Below the pieces are notes generated by a model that searched no databases, was not told the DNA's origin, and saw nothing but the letters and a program-made list of their open reading frames with translations. The position numbers and the translations under genes were made by a program. Of a DNA stretch of 64,000 nt, positions 52,484-64,000 are shown one piece after another. Numbering within the stretch: the first letter of the stretch is position 1; every line of letters starts with the position of its first letter. Where the stretch lies: contig CM061091.1 in NCBI GenBank assembly GCA_030770545.1, forward strand, positions 7,806,501-7,870,500, in the 5' to 3' direction. This DNA is from Macropodus opercularis (lineage: Eukaryota; Chordata; Actinopteri; Anabantiformes; Osphronemidae).

Positions 52484-54295
52484 TAAAAATGGACTATGGA
52501 AAAATGAACAGCTGTAGATGCTGACTACGCTTTTGCCATATGGTAATTACACAATTTCTGTTTGTTGATCCATTTTTCATCACTCAACTGTCAATCATGG
52601 TTTATTTAGCTGTGAATCTACAGTATAACCCTTCATCAGACCACTTTTATTTAAAATCATTCTTGCAGTGTTATGGTGTAATTATTCATTTCATTTCTCG
52701 TGTCTGTATCCTAGTGCGCACTTACTTCATTGTGTTAAAGGCTGAAATGTTCCAGAACGGCGGTTTGAAGTAAACGCGCGTCAAGAATGCAGCATGTAGA
52801 CAAGAAGGTGTCAAGAAGGTAGAAAGGCCAGCCTTTCAAGAAAAGTTTTGCTCTCAAGCACATCAGTGTTTCACAGTTGTATGTGCAAGACCAAAAGAAA
52901 ATTCAAAGCTAAAGTTCAAAGTGGTGCGCGGCGATACAAAGACAAAACTAAAGAAGAATTTTAGAGCAAAGAAGTTGAACTCAGTTTGGAATAAAGAGCC
53001 TGATGAAATATGCATGTTGAGGCCAGTGAATCCATTAGTTATGATGGCTTATATATATCTATATAAAACACTGATTGAACATATTGGCTTTAATTAAAAC
53101 TCTTTTGTTTGCAGTTTCCTACTTTAACAGTGTGGTGAAGACAATGAGCTTATGCAGCCTGTTTGTTTTACCTTGTGTTGCAAAACATTACTTAAATGCT
53201 TAAAAGCTTTCATCAGAATTGCAAAAATGTTGCTGTCTAAGCAGATTATTTTATTTTCCTATACAGTACTTCCTTGAGGATGTAATATTCCGCCTGCTAG
53301 AAGCTACAGTAGCTTGAACTATGACCTCCCCTCCCTATACCCTCCCTCTGTCACAGTTGGACTGCAGGGATCTTGTACTTGAGGACCTGTCATACATTTG
53401 TAGACTCTATCTTGCATACAGTGTGGTTAAGGGAATTTTATCTCAAAGTGAATCCACCCTGACTGACGCTCTTCAGAAGTGCATCGGTTTGCATCTTTGC
53501 ATCTATTTATGGTCTGAGTCACCTGGGACTCGCGGTGAAAGCAATTACTAGCTGCTGGAAAGTTCGTGGTTTTTTTTTTATAATTTAGGCTGATGATTAT
53601 GGCGTAAGCAGTGCACTTTATCCCTGAGACTTTCATCCCCTTCCACCTTAGTTACTGTACATTTTGGTTTAGTCGTGTGACACATGATGCTTCGATGCAT
53701 ATCACACTAAGAAGTGGATGTGAAAAGCACACAGGAAGGCATGAAGAGGGAAATGTTCCAGTGTTATGATTGTGTGAATGTAAGTGGGTTATTTTTTTTT
53801 TGTTAGCGCTGGGAATGTAAGTGCTGAATGAGGAGAGAGAGGTTGATCAGTCCACATCTCTGGGGACACTGTGACATGAAGAGCCTTATTGGGGATGTTT
53901 ATCTGTGTGGCGTAGGAACCACTGAACCGCACTCGTTGACAGAAAGGGTCTTCAGGCAGGAAGGCGCTGTTGAGCTTTGAACCCCATGACTGGAAGGCAG
54001 ACGTGCGATGATTAAAAGGTGGACGTGCTGTTGCATTTTGGATCATCCGGGGAACTCTGAGCCTGCACACAAGTCATGCGAGTAGGACGATGCAGTAGTT
54101 GAGGGGAGAGACGAAGAATGAAGCAAGAGCCCTACTGGTGCAAGCAGTAGCAGACTCACAACCCATATCGATCAATATTTCTATGTGTTGCAGGTTGTTT
54201 TCATGTGAACAGCTTTATTCTTGCTGCTGGTCCAACTAGATTTTTGATGGAATCGATTTAAAGTGTTGATTGTGTCACTGTATGTGTTTTATCAG

Positions 54296-54438
54296 CTATC
54301 GGACGTTCGTCTCAGAGGACGCAGGCCCCAACACACTTGTTGCCACGGTGCTGGCCAAGGATCCTGACGGGGACGGGATTTCCTATAAGATCACCACAGG
54401 AAACGAGGAAGGCAACTTCGTCATCGACAGCCAGAAAG
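54296..54438 (+). CDS. Cadherin exon F: start and middle of an EC repeat
   Basis: This 143-bp exon enters in phase 2 (completing Ile with exon E) and leaves in phase 1, with acceptor ttttatcag and donor gtgagg. It encodes YRTFVSEDAGPNTLVATV, the first strand of an EC repeat with the conserved acidic residues, then LAKDPDGDGISYKI, carrying the DPD form of the DxD motif, and 'GNEEGNFVIDSQK', the 'G.F.ID...G' strand that continues into exon G. The frame is open throughout and the join in both directions gives ordinary cadherin sequence. Confidence 0.94.
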
Positions 54439-56167
54439 GTGAGGAAGTTGCCGTTTTGTATTGTTAGATTACAGTGTACATGTTTGCATGGACAAAACTT
54501 TAGGAGCTTGTTAACAATGTATCATACCTTTTCAATAACATGTTCATATTTTCACACCACAGAGTTCTGTCGCAGGCCTGTGTGATACTGTAAAGCACAA
54601 ACGTACAGTCATCACAGATGCAATGCTCAGCGTGAATTAGACTGAAGACGTGTTCCCGGCACGTAGTAGATTTTGGGTTTTTTTGCAAATTATTTTTACC
54701 TCGCTGATTTAACTTCAAGGGGAAGAATCTGAGAATCTCAGATTGCTCCGGGTCTTGTTGTTATTGTGCTATTCACCTACACAGATTCAGCACAAACCCC
54801 AAAATATCCACAAAGATTGTTTCCCGTTTGATCGTTATTCTTTCACCCTGCTCTGCTGCCTGCCCTCCCTGCTATATTTATTTACACCGTATAAATGTAA
54901 GAGCTCCGCAGTTTGTCAAGTGTGCCTCGGAGTCTGTGAGGAAAGATGCTTCACATTGTGTGTATAATATAGTTTTACATCCATCACCGGATCCAGCATT
55001 CTCTGGATGAAGACGCCTCACTGGCAGCAGCCTTCCTCTCTCTGTGGGAGAATTTGACAAGGATATTTAAACCCTGACAGGTCGCGTCGTGGAGACATTA
55101 GAATAATTAGCCGAAGTGTGAAGCTCGTTTTCACACTGTTTTTTTGCAATAAACTACCATCTGAGCTTTATAGTCACACATCTCAACTTTCTCTGATGTT
55201 GGAGCAGCAATGCCAGAAGCAATGTGAAATAGGAAACTGGGTTAGTGATGCTGTGCGTGTGTGTGTGTGTGTACATGTGCGGGATGTTGGGAGATGGAAG
55301 TAATTTCATAATGGTTCAACCCCCTCTCAGTCTGCATATGGCCTCATAGTAGAATGCGATGATGCTTACCAATTAATTACTGCACTCACAACTTCAAGGT
55401 TTCATCTCCTCCTTCTTCCCCAGCAGTGAGATTCACTGCCAGCTGTTTATGCCCCCGTTGTCTCAAGAAGACGAGAAAACCTCGATTTGAGCCGTGTGAT
55501 GATGAATTCAATCATTTGTTATTGTTTGATCCACGTTGCGTAAGTGTCCAAATTGTCCGTCTGTGCCTTTAAAGGGGAATCGTTTGGGTTTGCTTTCACG
55601 GTGCGCTCTTTGAATGCCATTTATTTACGCTGTTGGCATTTAGTATACATTGATTAACTTATGATGACGGATGAACTGCTATTTATTCATGCAGTCCGTG
55701 ATGAATATACTGTTGTTGTGGCGAATGACATCACAAACAGCCAGTTGCTCATAGCTTGTAGACAAATGGTCTTTTTAAAAAAGTTTTACCCTTTACTAAA
55801 GTCTCTTCACAGCCTATTAGCAAATGTTTTTTGCAGACACAACAACCCACAGTATGTTCAAAGGCAAAGTTGACTCACTTATGTTCTCCCTCCAAAGATG
55901 TGCAATTACGGTAAATAAGTCACTGTAAATATTCCTCTGATAATTACAAATATATCTTGCTTTTTCTTGCCATTGCCGTCATTATTATTTTTTGTAGTGT
56001 GGATTTTAGCTAATAATTAATTACTGATACCATGTTAGCACATGTATAGTAGTTCTCGCAGCCAAAAGCAGCATTTAGGCAGTGTACAGTACAGAGTGCA
56101 TTTGCATTGTGGTCCTCGAGATACAGCAGCTGGATAACAACGCATTAGCAAGTAGCTGAAATCACAA

Positions 56168-56320
56168 GGGGCAGCACTGTGGAAGAAAGGGTAACGCTGC
56201 TGGGTGCTCCGGTTTCCTCTCACAATCCAATTATACGCAGGTTAATTTGTGACTCTAAATAGTAGTTGATAATGCGAGCGAGAACGGTAACAGGAGAGAT
56301 GGTCTAGATAATGGATGGAC
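56168..56320 (+). repeat. Partial copy of the widespread teleost repeat
   Basis: 'ggggcagcactgtggaag', 'gctgggtgctccggtttcct' with 'ctcacaatccaatta', 'caggttaatttgtgactcta' and a final 'taatggatggacg' reproduce the proximal landmarks of the family in + orientation, with an internal deletion. Confidence 0.65.
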
Positions 56321-59300
56321 GAAATCTCATGCTTGCCAGTCAGATTTTATTTTTCAGTATGTAGAAGAAGGGACGTGCGGTTGGTGTTTGCTGTAGGTCG
56401 GAGACAGAGGGCAAAGGCATCGATCTCCTGGAGGTTTTGGGATTCAAGCCCACATAAATCAGTCTCTTGGGTTCAAACAGGCGTCAGTGCTAAGTAGCAG
56501 GTGATGTCACAGCAGCCTCCATCTTTATATAATGTCTGTGGTGCATACACTAGCGTGGAAGAAAGCCTAATACAAATGCACAAAGGCTCTACACAATTTG
56601 TCTGCACCAAAGGGTGTGAGCCAAAGTATAACACCATAATGCCTGTAATATGATCCAATATCTTGTTTGAAAGAGCCCAATATTTGGTCATTAAAACAGT
56701 TTTATGACTCTTATAATGGAAGCCAAGCACATAGGATTCCACCCACCCTCTCCAAGCCATCTCATTCTCTCTCTGCTGCTGATGAAAATCGTTTATTGCC
56801 TTCGCTCCCCTCCTGCTTCCCCCTCCCTGCTCGTCTTAAATGTCCGACAATCATTCAAGCGATTGTTTTCCTCCCTTCCGGCAGGAGCGGCCCAGCTGGC
56901 CTCCCCTTCCATGTTAATTTCCCTGTAACTCACCCCAGAATACAGTGTGTTTCCCAGAGATTTAAGGGGTCCATTAGGATCTGGGCAGTCTGGTCAATAT
57001 GATGATCACGCTCTTCCTATTAAAACCCATAAATACAGAAACAGCCGCTTTGTTAGAAGGGAGGAAGTATTTACTGACAGCTAAGGGGAAGTACTTGTAC
57101 TTTTACTTTTATGTCACTTTAAAAGAGCATTTTCTTGATAGGGAGTTGTTTTTTTTCTTCAGTTTCCCTGGTAACGGGTTGTTGAGTAGCATTCGTTGCT
57201 ATGTTGTCTTGTTTCATTGCTTTTATTTCGTCATTCTTCCTGAACTGCTCACCGCCTCTTATCTGATGTGCTGACCTGTGTGTGTGATCCCAGTTTTATG
57301 TAACAAACCCACATACCGCATACGTTTTTCCTTTGCTCTCCTCTCTATTGTTATATTCTCGCTCTCATTATCCCATTATCCCAATGTCGTGCTCTTTTTA
57401 TCTCCTGTTTGTCACTCTTTCGCCCTTTCTCCTTCACTTCTCCCTTTTTCTTTCAAAGTCTCGGTTTTGCACTGCTGCAAGTTTTAGGCTTGATGCTGAC
57501 TGGAGGAAGCACTGTCTTGAAAAAAAAATAAAAAAACAATCACTCCAGTTTGTCTTCTTTCTGCTGCCTTGTCTTTTACCCATCCCTTGCTGAGTCCGGC
57601 CTCCCTCCTGGCTGCTTTCATGTGAAGTGACGGCTGCTTGTTGACCCCAAGGAAACATCTTCTCCATCTCAGATAAGCGATGATATGTCTTGGCCCAGTT
57701 AGCAGCGACACCCACACATGAACGGATGCACTTTTTTTCATACAACCCTATTGGAAACATTTAAATATTTCTCAGTTTGGCATCACGTGATTTCCGTTTG
57801 TAATGTAAACTGACAATCGTGTATTAGCAAAAAACTATCTGCCTGTGGAAAGCAGGATAAAACCAGTGATAGCTGAGGATTCCCTGTATCCCTAAGTAAT
57901 TATTTCATTTGCTCATACACACACACCCAAATGCATAAGCAAAAAAACCATACACGACTAAATGTATGCAAGCATCTCCACATGCACCGGAGACATAACC
58001 CATACTGCAGGGACACAGATCTCATAGATTAGAACAGACGCTCACTGTATGCTTTGTTCTTGAATGTCCTAAAACCTTTTCCATGTGCCATTTTCAAGCA
58101 CTTACCCAGCATGTGCTGCTCTCGTCTAAGGCTTTTAGGCCCTTTTTAGATGTTTATGCCAACCAGAGGCAGAGCAAAGCAGGGTTCGGACCACAGGGTG
58201 CCTCCAGTGCTCCCAGTGAATGTAACGCAGAGAGCAGGCCATAGCCTCTCTCTGCGTCTGCCTACTGCCTTTACTGAACTGGTCACATTTATCTGGCCTT
58301 CTGTCTCAATTCATTAAGCATCAGTGCACTCCCCGGCTCGCTGGAGCGGCGTGGGTGGACAGAGGGTAGGGTGAACTGGTGCTTGCTCTGTTAATGCATC
58401 TTTGGTCTAAGCCTGCATGATTTTTTTTTCATATTCAAATTCATGACTCCATGGACCAAGAGTCAACTGATATTGGAAATCTATGTGAATGTGATTTTTT
58501 TAGATTTGTCTAACTATTTACTGGAAGAGAAACAACTGCTAGATATTCACAAACAGAGCTCTTGTCATATATTTATTGCGACCTGCAGCCAACTTATCTT
58601 ATCTTAAGATGTCCAGGTGTAATGTTTAGTCCAAATATATGCAGCTGCTAAAACAGCAAATTAGCTAAAAGTCAGAAACACTTCTGTGGACTAAAAACAA
58701 AAAGCAAAATGAGCAATTAATTGCATATCCAGACTTGATATGGTTCAGCAAGGGTCAGGGTTATACGGAATAAACTTACAGCAAACTAATTTGATGGAGG
58801 TTTGATCCAGAAAAGTACTTTACATGTATTGCTCTTTCCCAATTTAAAATGAGGCCTTTTATTCTCCTACAGTGTTTTAAATGTAGAACTGATGAATAAT
58901 TAGGGTCACGAACTCGAAGTTAACACTGGAGGCAATTCAGTTGAAAACGTTACAATTTGTGACACCTTTGTCAAGGTCCTTAGCAACTAGAGGTACGAGT
59001 ACAAAGTATCTTCATTTTTTTTTATCATAAATGCATGGTAACAAGGTTCACAAATGTGTGACACAAAGGTGTTACGAGTAAGTAAGTAAAAATGTGGTGT
59101 CTTTCACATTTGTTGGCACGGCTGAAAGTTTGCTCGCTCCAAAAGCGCCGCGTGGCTTCGATAGCCAAGCGTTTGGGCTTCACAGGGGTAACAACATGCC
59201 GCATTTCAGAGCCAACGGAGCATGTCAGCACTGCACTGTGTCACAGTGTTGGAGAAAATTGGGTCAACTATACAAGGCAAACAAGTCACACGACAGAAAA

Positions 59301-60050
59301 GCGCATCGAACCGCATTCAAGTGGCCGATTTAGTGTATAGTAAACCACACATCCATACGATATTTCATAAAGCCGTCCACTGTCAACCTGTACCTGACAG
59401 TAAGAACTGCTGGACTTCACTGCAGTCGGTATAAACTCTGTAAAGTGTATATTAGCTTGTAGTATGTGGGAGTATATGCATTTATGTGTCCAGCAGAATG
59501 TATGTGACATCCTTTTAAGGCAATGCTTTCTGCTCGTACACCTTTACGGTTCTAAATTGGAACTATCTTCCCGCTCTCTATTTTCCTTTCTAAACACACA
59601 CACACACACACTTATCCATGGACAGCAACGCCAGGGAACCAGCCATTGTGACAAACACCTCGAGGCAGACACCCCCTCTCTGTGGCGTTCCGCCATCTCT
59701 TGTGCAACACCAGACACACAAACACTCACTCACATAAAAGGCAAACAGAAGGGACACGCTGTGCAGTAATGTATGGATCGGCATTAGCTTGAGCTCTACA
59801 GGAATGCCGCTTTTTTTCCCATCGTCTTGTTTTACTTGTCATTCGCGTCATTCTCATCGCTGAATGCAGATCGTCCTTCTGCATGTGTCACACTGCCGCA
59901 GTCGCTGGGAACAAACGCACTCGCACACTCCAGGGTCTCTTGTGAAGCAGCGCCCAAAATGAACACATGACAGTGATAGCACCTGTCGCTGCCTGTGAAG
60001 ATAAGGAGGATGTAATAAGTGTGTCCGCACTTTTACCCACCACCACGCTT

Positions 60051-60071
60051 ACACACACACACACACACACG
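60051..60071. repeat. (AC)n microsatellite
   Basis: About ten CA units, intronic. Confidence 0.9.
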
Positions 60072-61146
60072 TAAACACAAAATAAACAGGGCGCCAAAGG
60101 GTGAGATGAATACAGAGTGGAGAGTCATTCAAAGCAGAGAGTGGCATGCAGATGAGACGCCTACACCCGAGTGAAAGAGAGAGTCAGTAAGAGAAAGAAA
60201 GACAGAGGATGAAATAGTTCGCCGAAATGGCAGCTCTAAAAGGGAATACCAGGCAGATTAACTATTCATATGTTGTGCAGCCATAATTAATAAAATCTCT
60301 TTCACAAGTAAAAGTTAAGTAAAAGTGTCCACTACAAACATCTCTTTCATGGCTTTTCCATTATTTAAAAAAAAAATAAAAATCTGCAGTGTTTTTGCCA
60401 CAGAAACACATTAATGTAGACTCTTCGTATGTAGAATCAGAATTTAGCTTTACTGTCAAGAGATACTGGTGAATGGCACCTTCACAGTGTAAAAGACTTG
60501 GTGCCCTGCTTATAGGCTTCTAATAAACCGAACATTCAAATCATTAACTAACTTAAATGACTAATAGTTTCTTGTGCCTACGTCTTCATACATAAATAGG
60601 AAATTTGTCATTTTAGTCATTGTCTCACTTGTACACTTTTTATGAAATTATGTAAAGATATCATAGATTTGCTTCTTTAATGTTATGGGACGTTTGTTCA
60701 TAAGTGTCTCAGTTTCATCATCTTATATCTTTATGTTCTGTTGTGTATAAAATCTATAAAAGATTTGCAAATCTGCCAAGTTTTTTCTGTTTTTATTTGT
60801 AATTGATGCATTGTTCCACGTGGTTGCATAAAGTTTAATTTCATAACAGTAGCTTGGTCAGACATAGCTTTTGTCAACTGACTACGGAAGAACTAATGTC
60901 CAAGTTAACTGATCATTAGCAACCTGCTCGTTAACAGGTTTACCGGCAGTATAAAATGTCATTCATGCAGAGCTTGACAAACCAGAGAGAGATCTGGAGA
61001 GATGGTTTTGTGGAAGACTAACCACTGCAGGCATTGCCATACAACTTATTCCATATGAATTCAGAAAGACGACCAAATACCCAGCAAGTACCAACCAATG
61101 TGTATCAGCGGATGTGTGTTAACCACTGTCATCTTTACGTTCGCAG

Positions 61147-61319
61147 GTTTGATCCGCCTGAGGTCCAGTCCCCCCCCTCGCCTCCAGGGCATACAATATG
61201 TCCTCAATATTACAGCAACGGATGACAACGCCTCAGGCGGACCTCAGGCGTTGTCATCCACAGCCCAGGTCGTAGTGGGAGTGGACGACGTGAATAACAA
61301 CAAGCCGGTTTTTGAGAAG
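61147..61319 (+). CDS. Cadherin exon G: second half of an EC repeat with variant linker
   Basis: This 173-bp exon enters in phase 1 (completing Gly) and ends in phase 0 at a Lys codon before donor gtaata. It encodes 'LIRLRSSPPPRLQGIQYV', where the usual LDRE motif is replaced by a proline-rich stretch, then 'LNITATDDNASGGPQALS' and the linker GVDDVNNNKPVFEK. The DDNASGGP and DVNNNKPVF phrases are what suggest to me the N-cadherin/Hz-cadherin branch. The proline codons create a run of eight C (61170-61177), a likely sequencing-error or slippage site. A near-perfect 40-base inverted repeat lies in the coding sequence at 61220-61259. The following exon was not found before the window ends. Confidence 0.93.
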
Positions 61320-64000
61320 GTAATATGAGCAGTTTTACATTTACATCGTTAGACATGGTGAGGTCTTCCTCGTCAGCTTACGTTTGAAGATAGGTTACAT
61401 AAATGAATCCTCTAGTGGTTACTGGGCACCAAATAAAGCAGATAGAGGGCAAAGAGAAGGACACAAAGAAGTGAAGTAGGAGTAATGGAGGAGTGAGAAG
61501 CCATTGTAGTGTGGGATTAATTCGGAAAGTAATCAGAAAGTAACATAACATGTCTCATTTACAGAAAAATTCAAAACCTTAATATCATACGCTGTTAAAA
61601 TCATGTTGGTGCTGAACCTTTGCTTAGAGATTCTCATAGCTTAATTTGTCAAGCTTCCCCCCTTTCCCTCGTAGATCCTGTCAAGCAGATTAAATGAAGC
61701 GTCTAAGCTACCATCTTCAGGTTGACAGCTCAGATAGCGACCTGAAGAAGGCAAATGATCCTCCAGATGTACACAGCTGGAAAGGTCTTCCAGCTGTGGG
61801 CTTAGAATTAGCCAAAGGACTGTCAGAGCAACTGTGCTACTCAGAAGTTACTTTGATCCCTTTGCGCTATTCTTCCGTCTGCTAGTTCTCACTTTCTGTG
61901 TCTGTCTTATCCATGTAACTCTCTGCCATCACTTTATATTGCCTCTATTTATTAGCCTCTATCGGCTCTCTCTGGAGAAGCGATTAGCCAGATTCACCCC
62001 CTTCCCTGCTTTCTCATCTCTCTCCTACATCATTTGGTCTTTTAATTAAAGCTTTGAGGGATGTGGGAGAAGTCCCAACCGACCCGCTCTAGAGGCACAA
62101 TGTCTCTACCTGCCTTTTTTATTTTTTTTTGGTTATGTGTCAATATTAAATGAGGTGACTCCAAAATCTCTGAGATGTGGAGAGCGAAGAGTAGAGAGGG
62201 AGTCGCCTGCTGAGTAAAACCACGCTCGCGCTCTCTTGAGGGAAAGCGAATGCCAAGTGTTTCCATTTCAGCTTCACCTCCTAGCAGAAAAGACAGAAAG
62301 ATGGGAGGCAAGATGCGAAGCAAGCGAGAAAAGACCAAGCGAGGGATTCCTGGTCCACAGGGTTTCATGTGCGCTGGATGTCTGGATGCTCAAATGTGTC
62401 GCTCAGGAGTCTCCTGCTGGCATCGTACTCCTGTGTTTCATTCGTTACGCTGCGTGGCACTAAACTCAAAAACTCAAAAACGGAACATGAAGCGAATAAA
62501 CATGCAAGAACTAATAAAGGCAGAGCAGATGAAAGAGAATGCAGTGGACAACCATTATTTGATTGACAAGAAAGTTTGAAAGGCAAAGAAGAAACTAAAG
62601 TTAGAAGGAAGTCGTCATTTGGAAACTGCTTTCTCAGAGACTAGACATCCAAGGTTAGTTGATATTTTCTCTGAAGCAGCAGGACATTAAAGAAGAAACG
62701 CCTTTTTATCTCATGTGATGCCCAGTCGTACAGCCTGGTGTAACTTTACTAGAACACATGGGGAACGAGAGAGTCACAAAGACTCAGCTATTCTATTTAG
62801 AGTGGCTGAATTACTGAAGTAACACTAGATTCTCCAGTAGCATCACAAACTCACACAGTAACTCAAACTCCACAATATCTATTTAATAGGTTACCCCAGT
62901 GACCTGGTTCAGACCAACACCCTCCATCTTTTCTTTCAACATTAAGACCTTATGAAGTGGGTTGGGAATTGGCCAGGCAGTTTCTTTATCCGTAACAATG
63001 CAGAACTGAGTATTCACGCTCTCAGCTACGTTTAGGTAGACGTAGCCGGCCCAGCTACTTAGTCTACCCATTCCACAACAGTCCTAGGGCGTCAACGAGT
63101 TCTGTGCTTGTGGGGAATAGGAAATCACAGGTGTTATTGTAATTTTTTATCAGGCCTGACATCAGGTATGGATTGGTTTCCCTCTAAGTGGTTCCACTCC
63201 AAATTCACTCGCGTCTCCAAGGATGAAGCAAGATGCAGCTGTCTGCATCTGCAGTGTCTTTCTTTTTCCAAGTCTCACAAGGAGAGGGAAATAACTTTTA
63301 TTATCTGGAATATCTAGAGGGGCTTTTTTTTGTTTTTCTTTCAAACTTAAGTTCTTCTTTGAGTTGACAGTCTGAGACAACTGCCACATAACTGCTGACT
63401 AAGGGACTTGTCAAGCTCACAGTCAACCTTTTCCTCACTCGTAGAGTAAAACTCAAACATGCACACTGGTGAAGTGTCATGACGCTAGATGTGGAGGCAA
63501 AAAAAAAGTGTTTTTCTGTTTTGGTTTGTTATGGAGGATGGTCTCCATGTTCGTTTCACACCAACTCTCCCTCCAGCCCTGCCTGATTTATTGCATGGGT
63601 GAATGCCCTGCATGCAAACCTGTGTATCATCACCACTCTCCCTTCATAATCTTTGTCGTAGGCTTCCTTGAGTAGATTGTGAAGGGAGTACGCAAACCCT
63701 AAGGAGACACTGGAGTCAAAAGGTATGACAGAAGAATCGAAGACAGTAGAAGAGAGAGAGAGAGAAAGAGTAAGAGGCGGGAAGGAGGGAAGATGAAAGA
63801 AAGGGAATAAAAAGTTCCCAGGTCATTAATTAGATGTCAAAGGAAGGCATCAGTCAAACCTACTGAGGGATTCCTTCCATTCTTCGACTGTGCCACATCA
63901 GTATCGATGCTTCAGTGAGGAAGGGAATAAAAAAAGAAGAAAGAGATGAGAAAGCAGAGTAAGGAAAAGAAAGATCAGACCAGAGCGAAGAAGATGAGGC
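61320..64000 (+). other. Sequence after exon G, probably intron
   Basis: No cadherin-like frame was recognised in these 2.7 kb. A strong pyrimidine tract and AG at 61657-61674 could be an acceptor, but the frame after it is unlike cadherin (see findings). The remaining open frames are short and show no family features. Confidence 0.7.
63735..64000 (+). repeat. Purine-rich tract with (GA)n
   Basis: The + strand is strongly enriched in A and G, including a gagaga run near 63750-63766 and two similar 'agggaataaaaag' words about 120 bases apart. A pyrimidine-richer stretch around 63840-63915 interrupts it. Non-coding. Confidence 0.75.

Larger units (their letters stand above)
43770..54295 (+). 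other. Intron E-F
   Basis: The longest confirmed intron (10.5 kb, phase 2), from gtaagt to tttatcag. It contains a CA microsatellite at 50212, a teleost repeat at 49665, a 42-bp tandem duplication at 52411, and AT-rich stretches around 47220 and 53050. No other exon was seen. Confidence 0.85.
54439..61146 (+). other. Intron F-G
   Basis: A 6.7 kb intron, phase 1. It contains one teleost repeat copy at 56168, GT and CA microsatellites at about 55255, 59596 and 60051, and pyrimidine-rich stretches around 57330-57470. A GC-richer patch at 59094-59340 carries overlapping short frames with no recognised family. Confidence 0.85.

Noticed and set aside
61694..61885. 63-codon + strand open frame after exon G
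   Set aside because: No family features and no codon pattern like the exons. It overlaps the speculative terminal exon in a different frame.
1..64000. tRNA, rRNA, CRISPR or bacterial-type operon features
   Set aside because: No cloverleaf box sequences with matching arms, no spaced identical repeats, and no closely packed genes were seen; the spliced exon structure is vertebrate.

Overview
The window is vertebrate genomic DNA, most likely from a ray-finned (teleost) fish. It has spliced coding exons with GT-AG borders, AT-rich introns, many (CA)n/(GT)n microsatellites, and several decayed copies of interspersed repeats that I recognise from memory as typical of teleosts. No bacterial gene organisation, CRISPR array, rRNA or tRNA was seen.

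Only one protein-coding gene can be supported. It lies on the + strand and is represented by seven internal exons: A 27489-27686, B 30408-30633, C 32022-32226, D 36690-36801, E 43520-43769, F 54296-54438 and G 61147-61319. Their splice phases (1, 2, 0, 1, 2, 1, then 0 at the end of G) join without a frame break. They give 1,307 coding bases, about 435 residues, made of the tail of one extracellular cadherin (EC) repeat followed by four complete ones. This is the middle of a large cadherin ectodomain. The signal peptide, membrane segment, cytoplasmic tail and both gene ends lie outside the window or were not recognised. The closest family I can suggest is the type III classic cadherins (Drosophila N-cadherin and chicken Hz-cadherin like). 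That is recalled family knowledge, not a search result. Another large cadherin such as a Fat or Dachsous relative is not excluded.

Layout: 1-27488 has no recognisable exon and is either a very long upstream intron or, less likely, flanking sequence. 27489-61319 holds the seven exons separated by introns of 1.4 to 10.5 kb. 61320-64000 has no recognisable cadherin exon and ends in a purine-rich tract. The introns hold a short inverted-repeat (MITE-like) element at about 29358-29644, a retrovirus-like LTR with adjacent 3' internal sequence on the - strand at 38265-39250, at least six decayed copies of one teleost repeat, several perfect or near-perfect palindromes, and many microsatellites.

The points most worth a second look are: a linker between two EC repeats (encoded by exons B and C) that lacks the canonical calcium-binding residues; the start of exon D, which looks like a recursive-splicing site; a near-perfect 40-base hairpin inside coding exon G; and a 27-bp-stem hairpin in the E-F intron.
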